64,000 bases of DNA from Nonomuraea sediminis. GTDB taxonomy: Bacteria; Actinomycetota; Actinomycetes; Streptosporangiales; Streptosporangiaceae. The position numbers and the translations under genes were made by a program. Below are positions 26,006-34,078 of this stretch, in pieces (the first letter of the stretch is position 1; each line of letters opens with the position of its first letter). Below the pieces are notes generated by a model, which saw only the letters and a list, made by a program, of their open reading frames with translations, searched no databases and had not been told where the DNA came from. The DNA lies in NCBI RefSeq assembly GCF_018531495.1, contig NZ_JAHDTI010000001.1:434001-498000 (forward strand). Direction: 5' to 3'.

Positions 26006-26800
26006 ATGTGGCAATCCATCGCCCGGGCCCGCATGTTCGACCTGGCCCAGCCCATGCGCACGGGCATGCCGCAGTCACCCAACCACCCGCCCTTCCGCAT
26101 GACCCTGGAGCGCAGACACGGCGACCGGGTCAGGCCTGACGGCGGTTCGGCCGCCAACGAGCTCATCGTCACCGGTGGTCATGTCGGCACGCACGTCGAC
26201 GCCCTGGCCCACGTCTCCCAGGAGGGACTGCTGTACGGCGGGCGGCCCGCGTCCTCCGTGATGTCGCACGAGGGGTTCAGCGACCTGGGGATCGACGCGT
26301 TCGCGCCCTACGCCGGGCGCTGCGTGCTGCTCGACGTGGCCGCCGTGCACGGCGTGGACACCCTGCCCGCCGGCTACGAGATCACCGTCGGGGACCTGGA
26401 GCGGGCGGCCGAGGGACTCGAGGTCGGCGAGGGAGACGCGGTGCTGATCGGCACCGGGTGGTCCCGGTTGTGGGAGGACCGGGACGTGTTCGTGGGCCTG
26501 CGTGACGGGGTTCCCGGCCCTGGTGAGGCCGCAGGACGGTGGCTGGCCGAGCGGCGACCGCGGGTGGTCGGCGGGGAGAGCATCGCCTTCGAGCACATCG
26601 CCGCCGGCCGCGGCCACGCCACGCTGCCGGTTCACCGCATCCTCCTGGTGGACTCGGGGATCAACATCGTCGAGACGATGCGGCTGGCGGAGCTGCTCGA
26701 CGCCGGGATCCGGGAGTTCCTGCTGGTGCTGAACCCGCTGCCGATCGCGGGCGCCACGGGCGCGCCCGTCCGGCCCCTGGCTTTCGCGGAGGCGTCGTGA
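26006..26800 (+). CDS. cyclase family protein (kynurenine formamidase-like metal hydrolase)
   Basis: 264 residues, ATG with CGGAG six nt upstream. The family signature H-x-GTH-x-D-x-x-x-H is present as GGHVGTHVDALAH, binding Zn2+ or Mn2+. Later conserved parts include LIGTGWSRLWE and GGESIAFEH. Relatives hydrolyse N-formylkynurenine, isatin or cyclic imides/lactams. Overlaps the MmgE/PrpD gene by GTGA. With the amidohydrolase on the other side of the shared promoter, opening of an N-containing ring is likely. Confidence 0.87.
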   Translation: MWQSIARARMFDLAQPMRTGMPQSPNHPPFRMTLERRHGDRVRPDGGSAANELIVTGGHVGTHVDALAHVSQEGLLYGGRPASSVMSHEGFSDLGIDAFAPYAGRCVLLDVAAVHGVDTLPAGYEITVGDLERAAEGLEVGEGDAVLIGTGWSRLWEDRDVFVGLRDGVPGPGEAAGRWLAERRPRVVGGESIAFEHIAAGRGHATLPVHRILLVDSGINIVETMRLAELLDAGIREFLLVLNPLPIAGATGAPVRPLAFAEAS

Positions 26801-28197
26801 CCACCCATGTGCAGGAGCTGGCGGCATTCGCGGCGAGCTGCCGCGACGCGGGCATTCCGGGTGCCGTGGCCGAGGACGCGACCAACCGGATCCTCGACGC
26901 GATCGGCAACTGCCTGGCCGCCTACGCCGAGCGGGACGGCGACGCCGCTCCGGCCGTCCTGCGCGCCGCGCGTCGCTGGGGCGGGGCGCAGGACGCCACG
27001 GCGATCGGCAGCGGCGACCGGCTGCCCGCGCCCTCGGCCGCCCTCGTCAACGGCACGCTCGCGCACTGCCTCGACTTCGACGACACCCATCTGCCGTCCG
27101 TCCTGCACCCCAGTGCGTCGGTGGTGCCCGCCGCCCTGGCCGTCGCCGAGTCCGCCGGCTCGACCGGAGCCGCACTCGTCGCGGCGGTGGCGGCGGGGAT
27201 CGAGGTGACCAACCGCCTGGGCATGGCCTCCTACCTGCCGCAGGCCCGCAACTCCCTCTTCTTCGACAGGGGCCAGCACGCCACGTCGATCTGCGGCACC
27301 CTCGGCGCTTCCGTCGCCGCCGCCCTCCTGTACCGCCTGCCGGCAGAGGGCATCGCCGACGCGATGGGCGTCGCGGCCAGCATGGGCGCCGGCCTGCTCG
27401 AGGCCAACCGCACCGGGGGCACCGTCAAGCGGGCGCACTGCGGCTGGGCGGCCCACGCGGGAGTGGCCGCCGCCGTACTGGCGGCGGAGGGGCTGACCGG
27501 GCCGCCGACCGTGCTGGAGGGCAGGTTCGGCTTCTTCCGGGCGTGGATCGACGGCCGCTACGACGCCGGCGCGCTGCTGTCGGGGCTCGGCGAGCGCTGG
27601 GAGCTGCTGCGGACGGTCTACAAGCCCTATCCGGCCAACCATTTCACGCATCCCGCCGTCGACTGCGCTCTGGCGCTGCGCGCCGGGGGGCTCGATCCCG
27701 GCGAGGTCTCCGCGATCGAGCTCGGCGTGGCGGCGCCGGTCCTGCGCACGATCGCGGAGCCCGCGGAGGAGAAGGCGCGGCCCCGCTCGCCGTACCACGC
27801 GAAGTTCTCGGGTCCTTACGTGCTCGCCTCCGCTCTGCTGGGCGGCGGCGGTCTGGGGCTGTCCCCGGACGACTTCACCGAGCTCGATCCGGTACGGCTG
27901 GCTCTGGCCGAGCGGGTGCGATGCGTGGCCGACGAGCGGGCCTCGGAGCTGTTCCCTCGGGCGTTCGCTGCCGTGGTGCGCGTCCGGCTGCGCGGCGGCG
28001 GGTTCGCGGAGCATCGGGTGGACTCCTCCCGCGGCGGGCCGGAGCATCCGCTGTCGCGTGAGGAACTGGAGGTCAAGTTCCGCCTCAACGCGCAGCGGGC
28101 TCTTCCCGATGAGCGGGTGGACGAGCTGGTGTCCGCGGTACGAGAGCTGGCGGAGGCGGCCACGGTTGCCCGGCTACTCGAAGCATGTTCCGCGTAA
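26797..28197 (+). CDS. MmgE/PrpD family protein 1
   Basis: 466 residues, GTG start coupled to the cyclase stop. The PrpD fold is shown by ALVNGTLAHCLDFDDTHL, HPSASVVPAALAVAE, GTVKRAHCGWAAHAGV, TVLEGRFGFFRAW and VYKPYPANHFTHPAVD. Family members include 2-methylcitrate dehydratase and iminodisuccinate epimerase. A second family member is at 35076. Its stop codon lies within IclR site 4. Confidence 0.88.
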   Translation: MTTHVQELAAFAASCRDAGIPGAVAEDATNRILDAIGNCLAAYAERDGDAAPAVLRAARRWGGAQDATAIGSGDRLPAPSAALVNGTLAHCLDFDDTHLPSVLHPSASVVPAALAVAESAGSTGAALVAAVAAGIEVTNRLGMASYLPQARNSLFFDRGQHATSICGTLGASVAAALLYRLPAEGIADAMGVAASMGAGLLEANRTGGTVKRAHCGWAAHAGVAAAVLAAEGLTGPPTVLEGRFGFFRAWIDGRYDAGALLSGLGERWELLRTVYKPYPANHFTHPAVDCALALRAGGLDPGEVSAIELGVAAPVLRTIAEPAEEKARPRSPYHAKFSGPYVLASALLGGGGLGLSPDDFTELDPVRLALAERVRCVADERASELFPRAFAAVVRVRLRGGGFAEHRVDSSRGGPEHPLSREELEVKFRLNAQRALPDERVDELVSAVRELAEAATVARLLEACSA

Positions 28198-28240
28198 CGG
28201 AACACTATTGACTTTATCGGAACAAAGTTGATCTTATAGG
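28186..28240 (+). promoter_or_regulatory. putative IclR site 4 and promoter
   Basis: TGTTCCGCGTAACGGAACA (28186-28204) is a 7-bp perfect inverted repeat with 5-nt spacer, the best copy in the set. TTGACT at 28208 is a possible -35, with a weak -10 near TCTTAT (28232), placing initiation before the gene at 28266. Confidence 0.6.
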
Positions 28241-28265
28241 CGCACATCACTCCGAGGAGGTTCGC

Positions 28266-29243
28266 ATGCGCTTACTCCGTTGCGCAGCCGTCGCGCTGGC
28301 GGGCACGCTCCTGCTCAGCGTCTCCCCCGCGGCCGCGACGGCCGACGGGCCTGCCCCCACCGATCCAGGCCCGCTCTACGCGCAGGTCAAGGACCCGCAG
28401 GCCAGAGTGTACCTGCAGTCCCTGGGCCGCCCCGACGGCAAGGACATGCTCTACCGCATCTCGGGCGCGGTCTACGCGCACGTCCCGGCGGACGCGCTCG
28501 CGCCCAGGCTCAGGCACGGCCAGAAACTCTTCGGCTTCGAGGGCTACAACATCAGGCGGCTCTACCGGGAGCCGGGGACGGACAAGGTCTACCTGCTCAC
28601 CCGTGAGCTCGTCTTCTATACCGACCCGGCCGATCCCACGAGGATCCTGCACGAGTGGACCAGCCCGATCGACGGCAAGACGTATCCGGTCGTGCCTGTC
28701 AACAACGACGCCGTCAACCAGGGCCCCTTCCCCATCACACCCGACTTCCGGGTGGCCCCGTTCCAGTCCCTGCACGACGAGTGGCAATGGAGCAGCGACA
28801 TCCCGCCCCGCACCGACCTGCGCGGGCGCGTGGGTGAGGACTTCGGGCTGCAGAACGGGATCTACGCCTCGTGGGAGATGTTCGACTTCTACGTCGACAA
28901 GCGCGAGGCTCGGCGGCGCAGCGCGGGATACGGCATCCCCCGCGGCGCGATGGAGGTCAAGAACAGCTGGACGAGGACGGGGCCGTGGGTACCTTTCATG
29001 TGCCTGCCGGAGAAGGACACTCTGGGCGGCCACCTGGTGTACCACGCGCGCAGCTGGACCCTGGACTCCTACGACGAGCTCGAGCCGTGGATCAGGGCGG
29101 AGGTCGACAAGAGCTTCCCCCTCTACACCGCGAGCCCGCAGGCGCCCGGACCGAACGAGACCTCGTGGACCTCGTTCTGGAACAAGCAGCTGGGCAAGGG
29201 CGCGACCACGTGGTCCCAGTGGTGCGCGGCGAACGGACGATGA
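28266..29243 (+). CDS. secreted DUF1838-like protein
   Basis: 325 residues, ATG after GAGGAGG. A Sec signal peptide (MRLLRCAAVALAGTLLLSVS, cleaved near AAATA) precedes a DUF1838-type body: LYRISGAVYAHVPA, ELVFYTDPADPTRILHEWTSPIDGKTYPV, NSWTRTGPWVPFM, HLVYHARSWTLDSYDELEPWI and the terminal APGPNETSWTSFW. Enzymatic role unknown. It has its own IclR-type site, so it probably belongs to the island, acting outside the membrane on the substrate before uptake. A truncated relative is at 13127. Confidence 0.8.
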   Translation: MRLLRCAAVALAGTLLLSVSPAAATADGPAPTDPGPLYAQVKDPQARVYLQSLGRPDGKDMLYRISGAVYAHVPADALAPRLRHGQKLFGFEGYNIRRLYREPGTDKVYLLTRELVFYTDPADPTRILHEWTSPIDGKTYPVVPVNNDAVNQGPFPITPDFRVAPFQSLHDEWQWSSDIPPRTDLRGRVGEDFGLQNGIYASWEMFDFYVDKREARRRSAGYGIPRGAMEVKNSWTRTGPWVPFMCLPEKDTLGGHLVYHARSWTLDSYDELEPWIRAEVDKSFPLYTASPQAPGPNETSWTSFWNKQLGKGATTWSQWCAANGR

Positions 29244-29258
29244 ACCTCTGGACGTGAC

Positions 29259-29825
29259 TCAGCGGTAAGCCGCGCCCAGGCCCCACAGCAGGACGCGGCC
29301 CTGGGGCAGGGGCTCACCCTTCCTGATCAGGTTCCAGCCCCGGTCGCCCGTCGTCAGAGCCTCGCACGGCGCGAAGGGCGTGCCGGCGCCGGTCGTCAGC
29401 ACCGTGCCGGGGCGGATCGTCAGGCCGCCGTCGGGGATGGTCATCGTCTGGAGGGATGCGCGGACGGCGGCGCCCCGCACGGCGTCACCGTCTGATCCCA
29501 CCCACGCCGGCGGACCGTCGAACAGAGCCACGGCGAGAGCTCCCGCGGGGGATTCGGAGTCGAACCGGAGCGAGCCCGCGGGGATCCAACCGTAGTCACC
29601 ACCGCGGTACGTGATGCCCGAGACGTGCAGGGTCCCGTCGAGGACCACGAACTCCTCCCCCGCGAGGTAGTGACCTCGAGCAGGCCGTGTCCAGCCGGGG
29701 GGAAAGAGCACGAGGGAGGTCGACCCACCGTCAGGGCGCACGTGCAGCCGGGCCAGCCGCACGGGCGAGGTGGATCCCGGCATGAGGTAGTCGCGGTCCG
29801 GCAGGTCGGGGGTGAGGCGGATCAC
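29259..29825 (-). CDS. cupin-like protein
   Basis: 188 residues from GTG 29825, with GGAGG seven nt upstream. A single cupin barrel is visible: GWTRPARGHYLAGEEFVVLDGTL gives the GX5HXH-like and Glu positions, and GGDYGWIPAGSLRF the second motif. Last gene of the 12-gene minus operon and coupled to the lyase by a GTGA-type overlap. Function unknown; possibly an isomerase or dioxygenase. Confidence 0.72.
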   Translation of the reverse strand: MIRLTPDLPDRDYLMPGSTSPVRLARLHVRPDGGSTSLVLFPPGWTRPARGHYLAGEEFVVLDGTLHVSGITYRGGDYGWIPAGSLRFDSESPAGALAVALFDGPPAWVGSDGDAVRGAAVRASLQTMTIPDGGLTIRPGTVLTTGAGTPFAPCEALTTGDRGWNLIRKGEPLPQGRVLLWGLGAAYR

Positions 29826-30631
29826 GGCTGGGCCTCCAGCAGCCGCCGGGCCTGCCTGACCACCGCCTCGTCGAGCATGCGTCCCGACTCGTCGAGCACC
29901 ACACCGGCGTCCGCCGCCTCGAAGCGCTCGACGATCGCCCTGGCTCGGGCGAGCTCGTCGGCGGCCGGTGTGAACACGTCGTTGACCACGGCGACCTGGG
30001 CGGGGTGGATGCAGGCCCGGCCGCGGAACCCGAGCCGCTTCAGCGCGAGGGTGCTCGCCCTGAGCCGATCGAGGTCGCGGAAGTCCGTGCTCACGGGACC
30101 CAGGGGCGCTTCGATCCACGCGGCCGCACTGGCCAGGACCACCTGAGATCGGGCCCACAGCAGCTCGCGTTCGTCCGGGCCCGGCTCGACGCCCAGGTCG
30201 GCGCACAGGTCGGCCTCGCCGAGCTGGAGGCGCACGACCCGGGGTGCCCTGGCGATCTCCGCGGCGGCCAGCACCGCGGCGCCGCTCTCCAGCAGTGGGC
30301 ACACCTTGATCCACGGCGCCTCCGCGAGCTCCCGGTCCACGAAGGCCAGGTCGGCGGCCCTCTCGGTCTTGGCCACGCACACGCCGGCGACGCCGGGCAA
30401 CGCCACCGCGCGGAGGTCCGCCCGATTCCCCGGGTTGACCCGCACCCAGATCTCCGGACCGGCGGGAGCCTGCAGGGTTCGCAACCAGTCGGCGACCACC
30501 GCGCGGGCGGCGTCCTTGCCGGGGACGGGCACGGCGTCCTCCAGATCCACGATCAGCGCATCGGCGCCGCGCGACAAGGCCTTGGCCAGCTTGCCCGGCT
30601 GGTCGCCCGGGACGTAGAGCGCGGACCTCAC
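29822..30631 (-). CDS. HpcH/HpaI aldolase/citrate lyase family protein (CitE-like)
   Basis: 269 residues, GTG start overlapping the dehydrogenase stop. The N-terminus RSALYVPGDQPGKLAKAL and DALIVDLEDAVP are the CitE/malyl-CoA lyase motifs; the metal Glu lies in CPLLESGAAV and the C-terminal RGRACIHPAQVAVVNDVF is also typical. It would cleave or form a 3-hydroxyacyl-CoA C-C bond with Mg2+. Its place in the operon suggests the last carbon-carbon cleavage. Confidence 0.88.
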   Translation of the reverse strand: MRSALYVPGDQPGKLAKALSRGADALIVDLEDAVPVPGKDAARAVVADWLRTLQAPAGPEIWVRVNPGNRADLRAVALPGVAGVCVAKTERAADLAFVDRELAEAPWIKVCPLLESGAAVLAAAEIARAPRVVRLQLGEADLCADLGVEPGPDERELLWARSQVVLASAAAWIEAPLGPVSTDFRDLDRLRASTLALKRLGFRGRACIHPAQVAVVNDVFTPAADELARARAIVERFEAADAGVVLDESGRMLDEAVVRQARRLLEAQP

Positions 30632-31794
30632 CAGCCCACCCTGCCCTTGCCGGAGACCAGAGCCCTGGCGATGACCAGGCGCTGTACGTCGTTGGTGCCC
30701 TCGCCGATGGCCATCAGCGGCGCGTCGCGGTAGAGCCGCTCCACCGTGAACTCCTGCGAGTAGCCGTACCCGCCGTGGATGCGCATGGCCTCCAGCGACG
30801 CCTTGAGCGCGACCTCCGAGGCGAAGTACTTGGCCATGCCCGCTTCCATGTCCACCCGTTTGCCCTTGTTGGCCGACAGGTCGGCCTGCGAGGCGGCCCA
30901 GTACGTGAGCAGCCGCGCGGCCTGGATCTCGGTGGCCATGTCCGCGAGCTTGAGCTGGATCGCCTGGAAGTCGGCGATCGGCTGCCCGAAAGCCGTCCGC
31001 TCACGCGCGTACCCGAGAGCGGCGTCGTACGCCGCCTGCGCGATGCCCACGGCCCGCGCCGCGACGTTGATCCGCCCGATCTCCAGCCCCGACAGGACCT
31101 GCTGCATGCCGCGCCCTTCCACGCCGCCGAGCAGGTTCCCCACCGGAACCCGCACGTGGTCGAGGACGACCTCGCAGGATTCGGTGCCCTTGTAGCCGAG
31201 CTTGGGCAGGTCGCGACCGACCGTGAACCCCTCCTCGACCAGCAGCACCGACATGCCCTTGTGCGCGGGCTCGGTGATGGAGGTCTTGACCAGCACGGGC
31301 AGCGGCGAGGCGTGCCTGGCGTTGGTGATCCACGTCTTGGTGCCGTTGACCACGTAGTGGTCGCCGTCCCGTACGGCGCGCGTCTGGATCCCCTGCAGGT
31401 CCGTGCCCGCGCCGGGCTCGGTCAACGCCAGCCCGGTACGGCGGGCCCCGGTGGCCAGGTCGGGCAGGTAGCGCCGCTTCTGCTCCTCGGTGCCGTGGCG
31501 GGCGATCATCCAGGTGGACAGCGAGTGCGAGCCGATCGTGCCCGCCACGCCCATCCAGCCCCTGGCGATCTCCTCGAAGACCAGCGCGAAGGAGACCATG
31601 TCCGCGCCCAGCCCGCCGTACTCCTCCGGCACGGTCAGCCCGAACAGGCCCATCTCCTTCATCTTGGCCACGATCTCCGTGGGATACCGGCCCGAGTGCT
31701 CCCACTCGGTCGCCACGGGCACGATCTCCTTGTCCACGAACGCGCGCAGCGTCTCGCGGAAGGCCCTCTGCTCCTCGTTCAGCTCAAAGTCCAT
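30628..31794 (-). CDS. acyl-CoA dehydrogenase
   Basis: 388 residues, full length. FAD and substrate motifs: LTVPEEYGGLGAD, LALTEPGAGTDLQGIQTRA, WITNARHA, ARERTAFGQPIADFQ, RIHGGYGYSQEFTVERLYRDA and MAIGEGTNDVQRLVIAR, where the Glu in GEGTN is the usual catalytic base position. It introduces an alpha-beta double bond for the MaoC hydratases encoded upstream in the operon. Overlaps the DUF35 gene by 11 nt. Confidence 0.93.
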   Translation of the reverse strand: MDFELNEEQRAFRETLRAFVDKEIVPVATEWEHSGRYPTEIVAKMKEMGLFGLTVPEEYGGLGADMVSFALVFEEIARGWMGVAGTIGSHSLSTWMIARHGTEEQKRRYLPDLATGARRTGLALTEPGAGTDLQGIQTRAVRDGDHYVVNGTKTWITNARHASPLPVLVKTSITEPAHKGMSVLLVEEGFTVGRDLPKLGYKGTESCEVVLDHVRVPVGNLLGGVEGRGMQQVLSGLEIGRINVAARAVGIAQAAYDAALGYARERTAFGQPIADFQAIQLKLADMATEIQAARLLTYWAASQADLSANKGKRVDMEAGMAKYFASEVALKASLEAMRIHGGYGYSQEFTVERLYRDAPLMAIGEGTNDVQRLVIARALVSGKGRVGW

Positions 31795-32140
31795 CTCGTT
31801 CCTTCGCGAAGACGGGTAGGCCGTCGCGCCAGGCCAGCCGTACGGGCTCGTCGCAGCTCCAGGTGAGGCCGCCGACCAGGTTGGTGAGCAGCACGGGCCC
31901 CTCGGCGAGCCGGACGCGGGCGACGACGTAGGGCGCCTCGTGGTCGGGGAAGGGCGAGCGGTGCACGACGGTGTAGGAGTCCACGATCCCGCGCCCGGAG
32001 GCCTCCACCCACGACAGCTCCGTGGATCCGCAGCGGGTGCACAGGGCGCGCGGGTAGTGCTGCGGGTGGCCGCACGCCGTGCAGGACTGCAGCAGCAGGC
32101 GCTGCCGGCGCGCGGCCTCCCACCAGGGCTCTTCGATCAT
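31784..32140 (-). CDS. DUF35 Zn-ribbon/OB-fold protein, partner of thiolase-like aldolase
   Basis: 118 residues from ATG 32140, coupled (ATGA) to the thiolase-like gene. An N-terminal helix (PWWEAARRQRLLLQ) leads to a four-Cys rubredoxin-like zinc ribbon (CTACGH and CTRCGS) and an OB-fold (GIVDSYTVVHRSPFPDHEAPYVVARVRL). DUF35 proteins bind acyl-CoA and form complexes with non-canonical thiolases; with Ltp2 in steroid degraders they make a retro-aldolase. That pairing is reproduced here. Confidence 0.88.
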   Translation of the reverse strand: MIEEPWWEAARRQRLLLQSCTACGHPQHYPRALCTRCGSTELSWVEASGRGIVDSYTVVHRSPFPDHEAPYVVARVRLAEGPVLLTNLVGGLTWSCDEPVRLAWRDGLPVFAKERDGL

Positions 32141-33255
32141 CGGTCCGCTCCGAGCAGGACGGTGGCGTGGGTGGAGAAGATGCCGCCCGTTCCGTGCGCG
32201 AGCGCGATCTCCGCACCGGCGACCTGGCGCAGGCCGCACTCCCCGCGCAGCTGGCGAACCGCCTCGACCAGCAGGAGCAGGCCGTACATGCCGGGATGGC
32301 AGTAGGACAGGCCACCGCCGTTGGTGTTGTACGGCAACGCCCTGGTGCGCACGAACTCGCCCGCCTCGCCGGCGCCGCAGAAACCCAGGCCCTCCAGGGT
32401 GAGCAGGACCGTGATGGTGAAGGAGTCGTACAGCTGGGCCACGTCGACGTCGCCCGGTGTCAGCCCGGCCATGGCGAAGGCCCGCCTTCCTGAGGCGATC
32501 GAGCCAGGTTTGAGCAGGTCGTCGGCGGCGGCCATGCCGTCGTGGGTGGTGGCCTCGCCGTATCCGAGGACCACCACGGGATCCCGGCGCAGGTCGCGCG
32601 CGCGTTCCAGGCCCGTCAGGATCACGGCGCCGCCGCCGTCGGTGACCAGGCAGCAGTCGGCCGCGGTCAGCGGACTGGAGATCATCGGCGCCGCGAGCAC
32701 GTCCGCGACCGTGAGCGGGTCCCGCCTGAACGCCTTGGGGTTGAGCCGCGCCCACTCGCGAGCGGCCACGGCCACCTCGGCCAGGTCCTCCCGCGTCGCC
32801 TTGTACTCGTGCAGGTAGCGCTGGGCGACCATCGCGTAGTACGAGATCGGGTACAGCGGGCCGTACGGGGTCTCGAACCTGGCCTGCGGCGTGTGCTCCT
32901 CGATCATCCCGGCGAGTGAGCGGGATCTGGCGCTGCGCTGGTTGGAACCGTAGGAGATGAGCACGGTCCGGCACTGGCCCGCCTCGATCGCCTGCGCGGC
33001 CCGCGCGACGTACATCTCGAAGGCCGATCCCCCGGCGAAGGTGGAGTCGGTCCAGGCCGGCTGGATACCGAGATACTCGGCGACCTGGGCGGTCGAGAAG
33101 CGGGAGGCGCCCGCGGTGGCCAGGCCGTCCACGTCCTTCAGCGACAGCCCGGCATCCGCCAGGGCGCCGGCGACGGCCTGGGCCTGCAGGTGCAGGATGG
33201 ACTTGCCCGTGATGCCGAGGTCGGACTCCGCCACCCCGACGATCGCGACGCTCAC
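32137..33255 (-). CDS. thiolase-like protein (lipid-transfer/Ltp2-type aldolase)
   Basis: 372 residues, GTG start. Thiolase fold, but the nucleophile segment reads TFAGGSAFEMYVARAAQAIEAG, so the catalytic Cys of normal thiolases is not there. YDSFTITVLLTLEGLGF carries a Tyr in the position used by Ltp2-type aldolases, and the C-terminal block is NTNGGGLSYCHPGMYG. The neighbouring DUF35 gene, acyl-CoA dehydrogenase and hot-dog hydratases match the steroid side-chain retro-aldol arrangement (ChsE/ChsH/Ltp2). Thus a C-C cleavage without CoA attack is inferred. Confidence 0.82.
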   Translation of the reverse strand: MSVAIVGVAESDLGITGKSILHLQAQAVAGALADAGLSLKDVDGLATAGASRFSTAQVAEYLGIQPAWTDSTFAGGSAFEMYVARAAQAIEAGQCRTVLISYGSNQRSARSRSLAGMIEEHTPQARFETPYGPLYPISYYAMVAQRYLHEYKATREDLAEVAVAAREWARLNPKAFRRDPLTVADVLAAPMISSPLTAADCCLVTDGGGAVILTGLERARDLRRDPVVVLGYGEATTHDGMAAADDLLKPGSIASGRRAFAMAGLTPGDVDVAQLYDSFTITVLLTLEGLGFCGAGEAGEFVRTRALPYNTNGGGLSYCHPGMYGLLLLVEAVRQLRGECGLRQVAGAEIALAHGTGGIFSTHATVLLGADR

Positions 33256-33623
33256 GGCCGCCTCGTGACGGTCGCCCCGGCCGGGGTGGCGGCGACGCGG
33301 CCGTCGTCCACCACCTCCACCTGCTGCTCCACGACCAGGACGCCGTCGTGCTCCTCGACGACCCGGCCGGTGCAGCGCACGGTCTCGCCGGCGAACACCG
33401 TGCTCCGGAGGCGGAAGTGCAGCCGTCTGATCCTGGCCGCCGGTCCCAGCCAGTCCTGCAGCTGCTCAGCGAGCAGGGCCCCGAGTACCTGGCCGTCCAC
33501 GACTGGCCTGGGCAGGCCTTCGGGCGCGTAGTGGAGCCGGTGCCAGTCCCACGTCGCCCCGGCGTACGCGATCATGTCGGGGAGTTCGATGCGCCGTTCC
33601 AACGGCGGGATCATCGCACCCAT
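33252..33623 (-). CDS. MaoC-like hot-dog dehydratase subunit
   Basis: 123 residues. ATG 33623 has GGAG eight nt upstream and overlaps the previous gene by 13 nt; an ATG at 33614 would give an ATGA junction instead. AYAGATWDWHRLHY is the MaoC hydratase motif (Asp/His catalytic pair expected), followed by VVDGQVLGALLAEQL. Short single hot-dog; likely pairs with the FAS1_DH-type gene upstream to form a heterodimeric enoyl-CoA hydratase. Confidence 0.82.
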   Translation of the reverse strand: MGAMIPPLERRIELPDMIAYAGATWDWHRLHYAPEGLPRPVVDGQVLGALLAEQLQDWLGPAARIRRLHFRLRSTVFAGETVRCTGRVVEEHDGVLVVEQQVEVVDDGRVAATPAGATVTRRP

Positions 33624-34078
33624 ATGAGCGTCTCCTCGTTGACGGCCAGCAGATCGCCGTGCTGGTTGACGTACGTGGCGCGGGAGACGACGAACAGCTT
33701 GCCCGCCTTCTCCTCGGCGCTGTCGATGCGCCAGGTCGCCGTGACGACGTCGCCCGGCCGTACCGGCTGGTGGAACTCGTAGGAGTTGCCGCCGCGCACC
33801 AGCCGGGCGCCCGGCACCTCGATGGGCCAGCTGTGCCCAGCGTAGCCGTCGGCGTCTCTGGGCAGGCCCGCGTACTGGTTGGTCTCGCAGATCAGCGTGG
33901 GAGGGGCGACGATCCCGTCGTAGCCGTGCTCGCGGGCGTAGGCGTCGTCGGTGTAGAGCGGGTTGTCGTCCCCGACCGCGAGCGCGAAGTAGCGGATGGC
34001 GGCACGTCCCAGTTCTTCGGGCGCGGTGTAGACGACCTCCCGGCCGATCATCGCCTTGATCTCGTCGGTCAGCATCAT
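33611..34078 (-). CDS. FAS1-type dehydratase/MaoC N-terminal-like hot-dog protein
   Basis: 155 residues, ATG overlapping the Rid stop (ATGA). RYFALAVGDDNPLYTDDAYARE and GIVAPPTLICETNQY match the N-terminal hot-dog (FAS1_DH) of two-domain hydratases, where it binds CoA ester while a partner supplies catalysis. GGNSYEFHQPVRPGDVVTATWRI is the second typical block. It is followed by the MaoC subunit, so a heterodimeric hydratase is likely. Confidence 0.85.
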   Translation of the reverse strand: MMLTDEIKAMIGREVVYTAPEELGRAAIRYFALAVGDDNPLYTDDAYAREHGYDGIVAPPTLICETNQYAGLPRDADGYAGHSWPIEVPGARLVRGGNSYEFHQPVRPGDVVTATWRIDSAEEKAGKLFVVSRATYVNQHGDLLAVNEETLIWVR

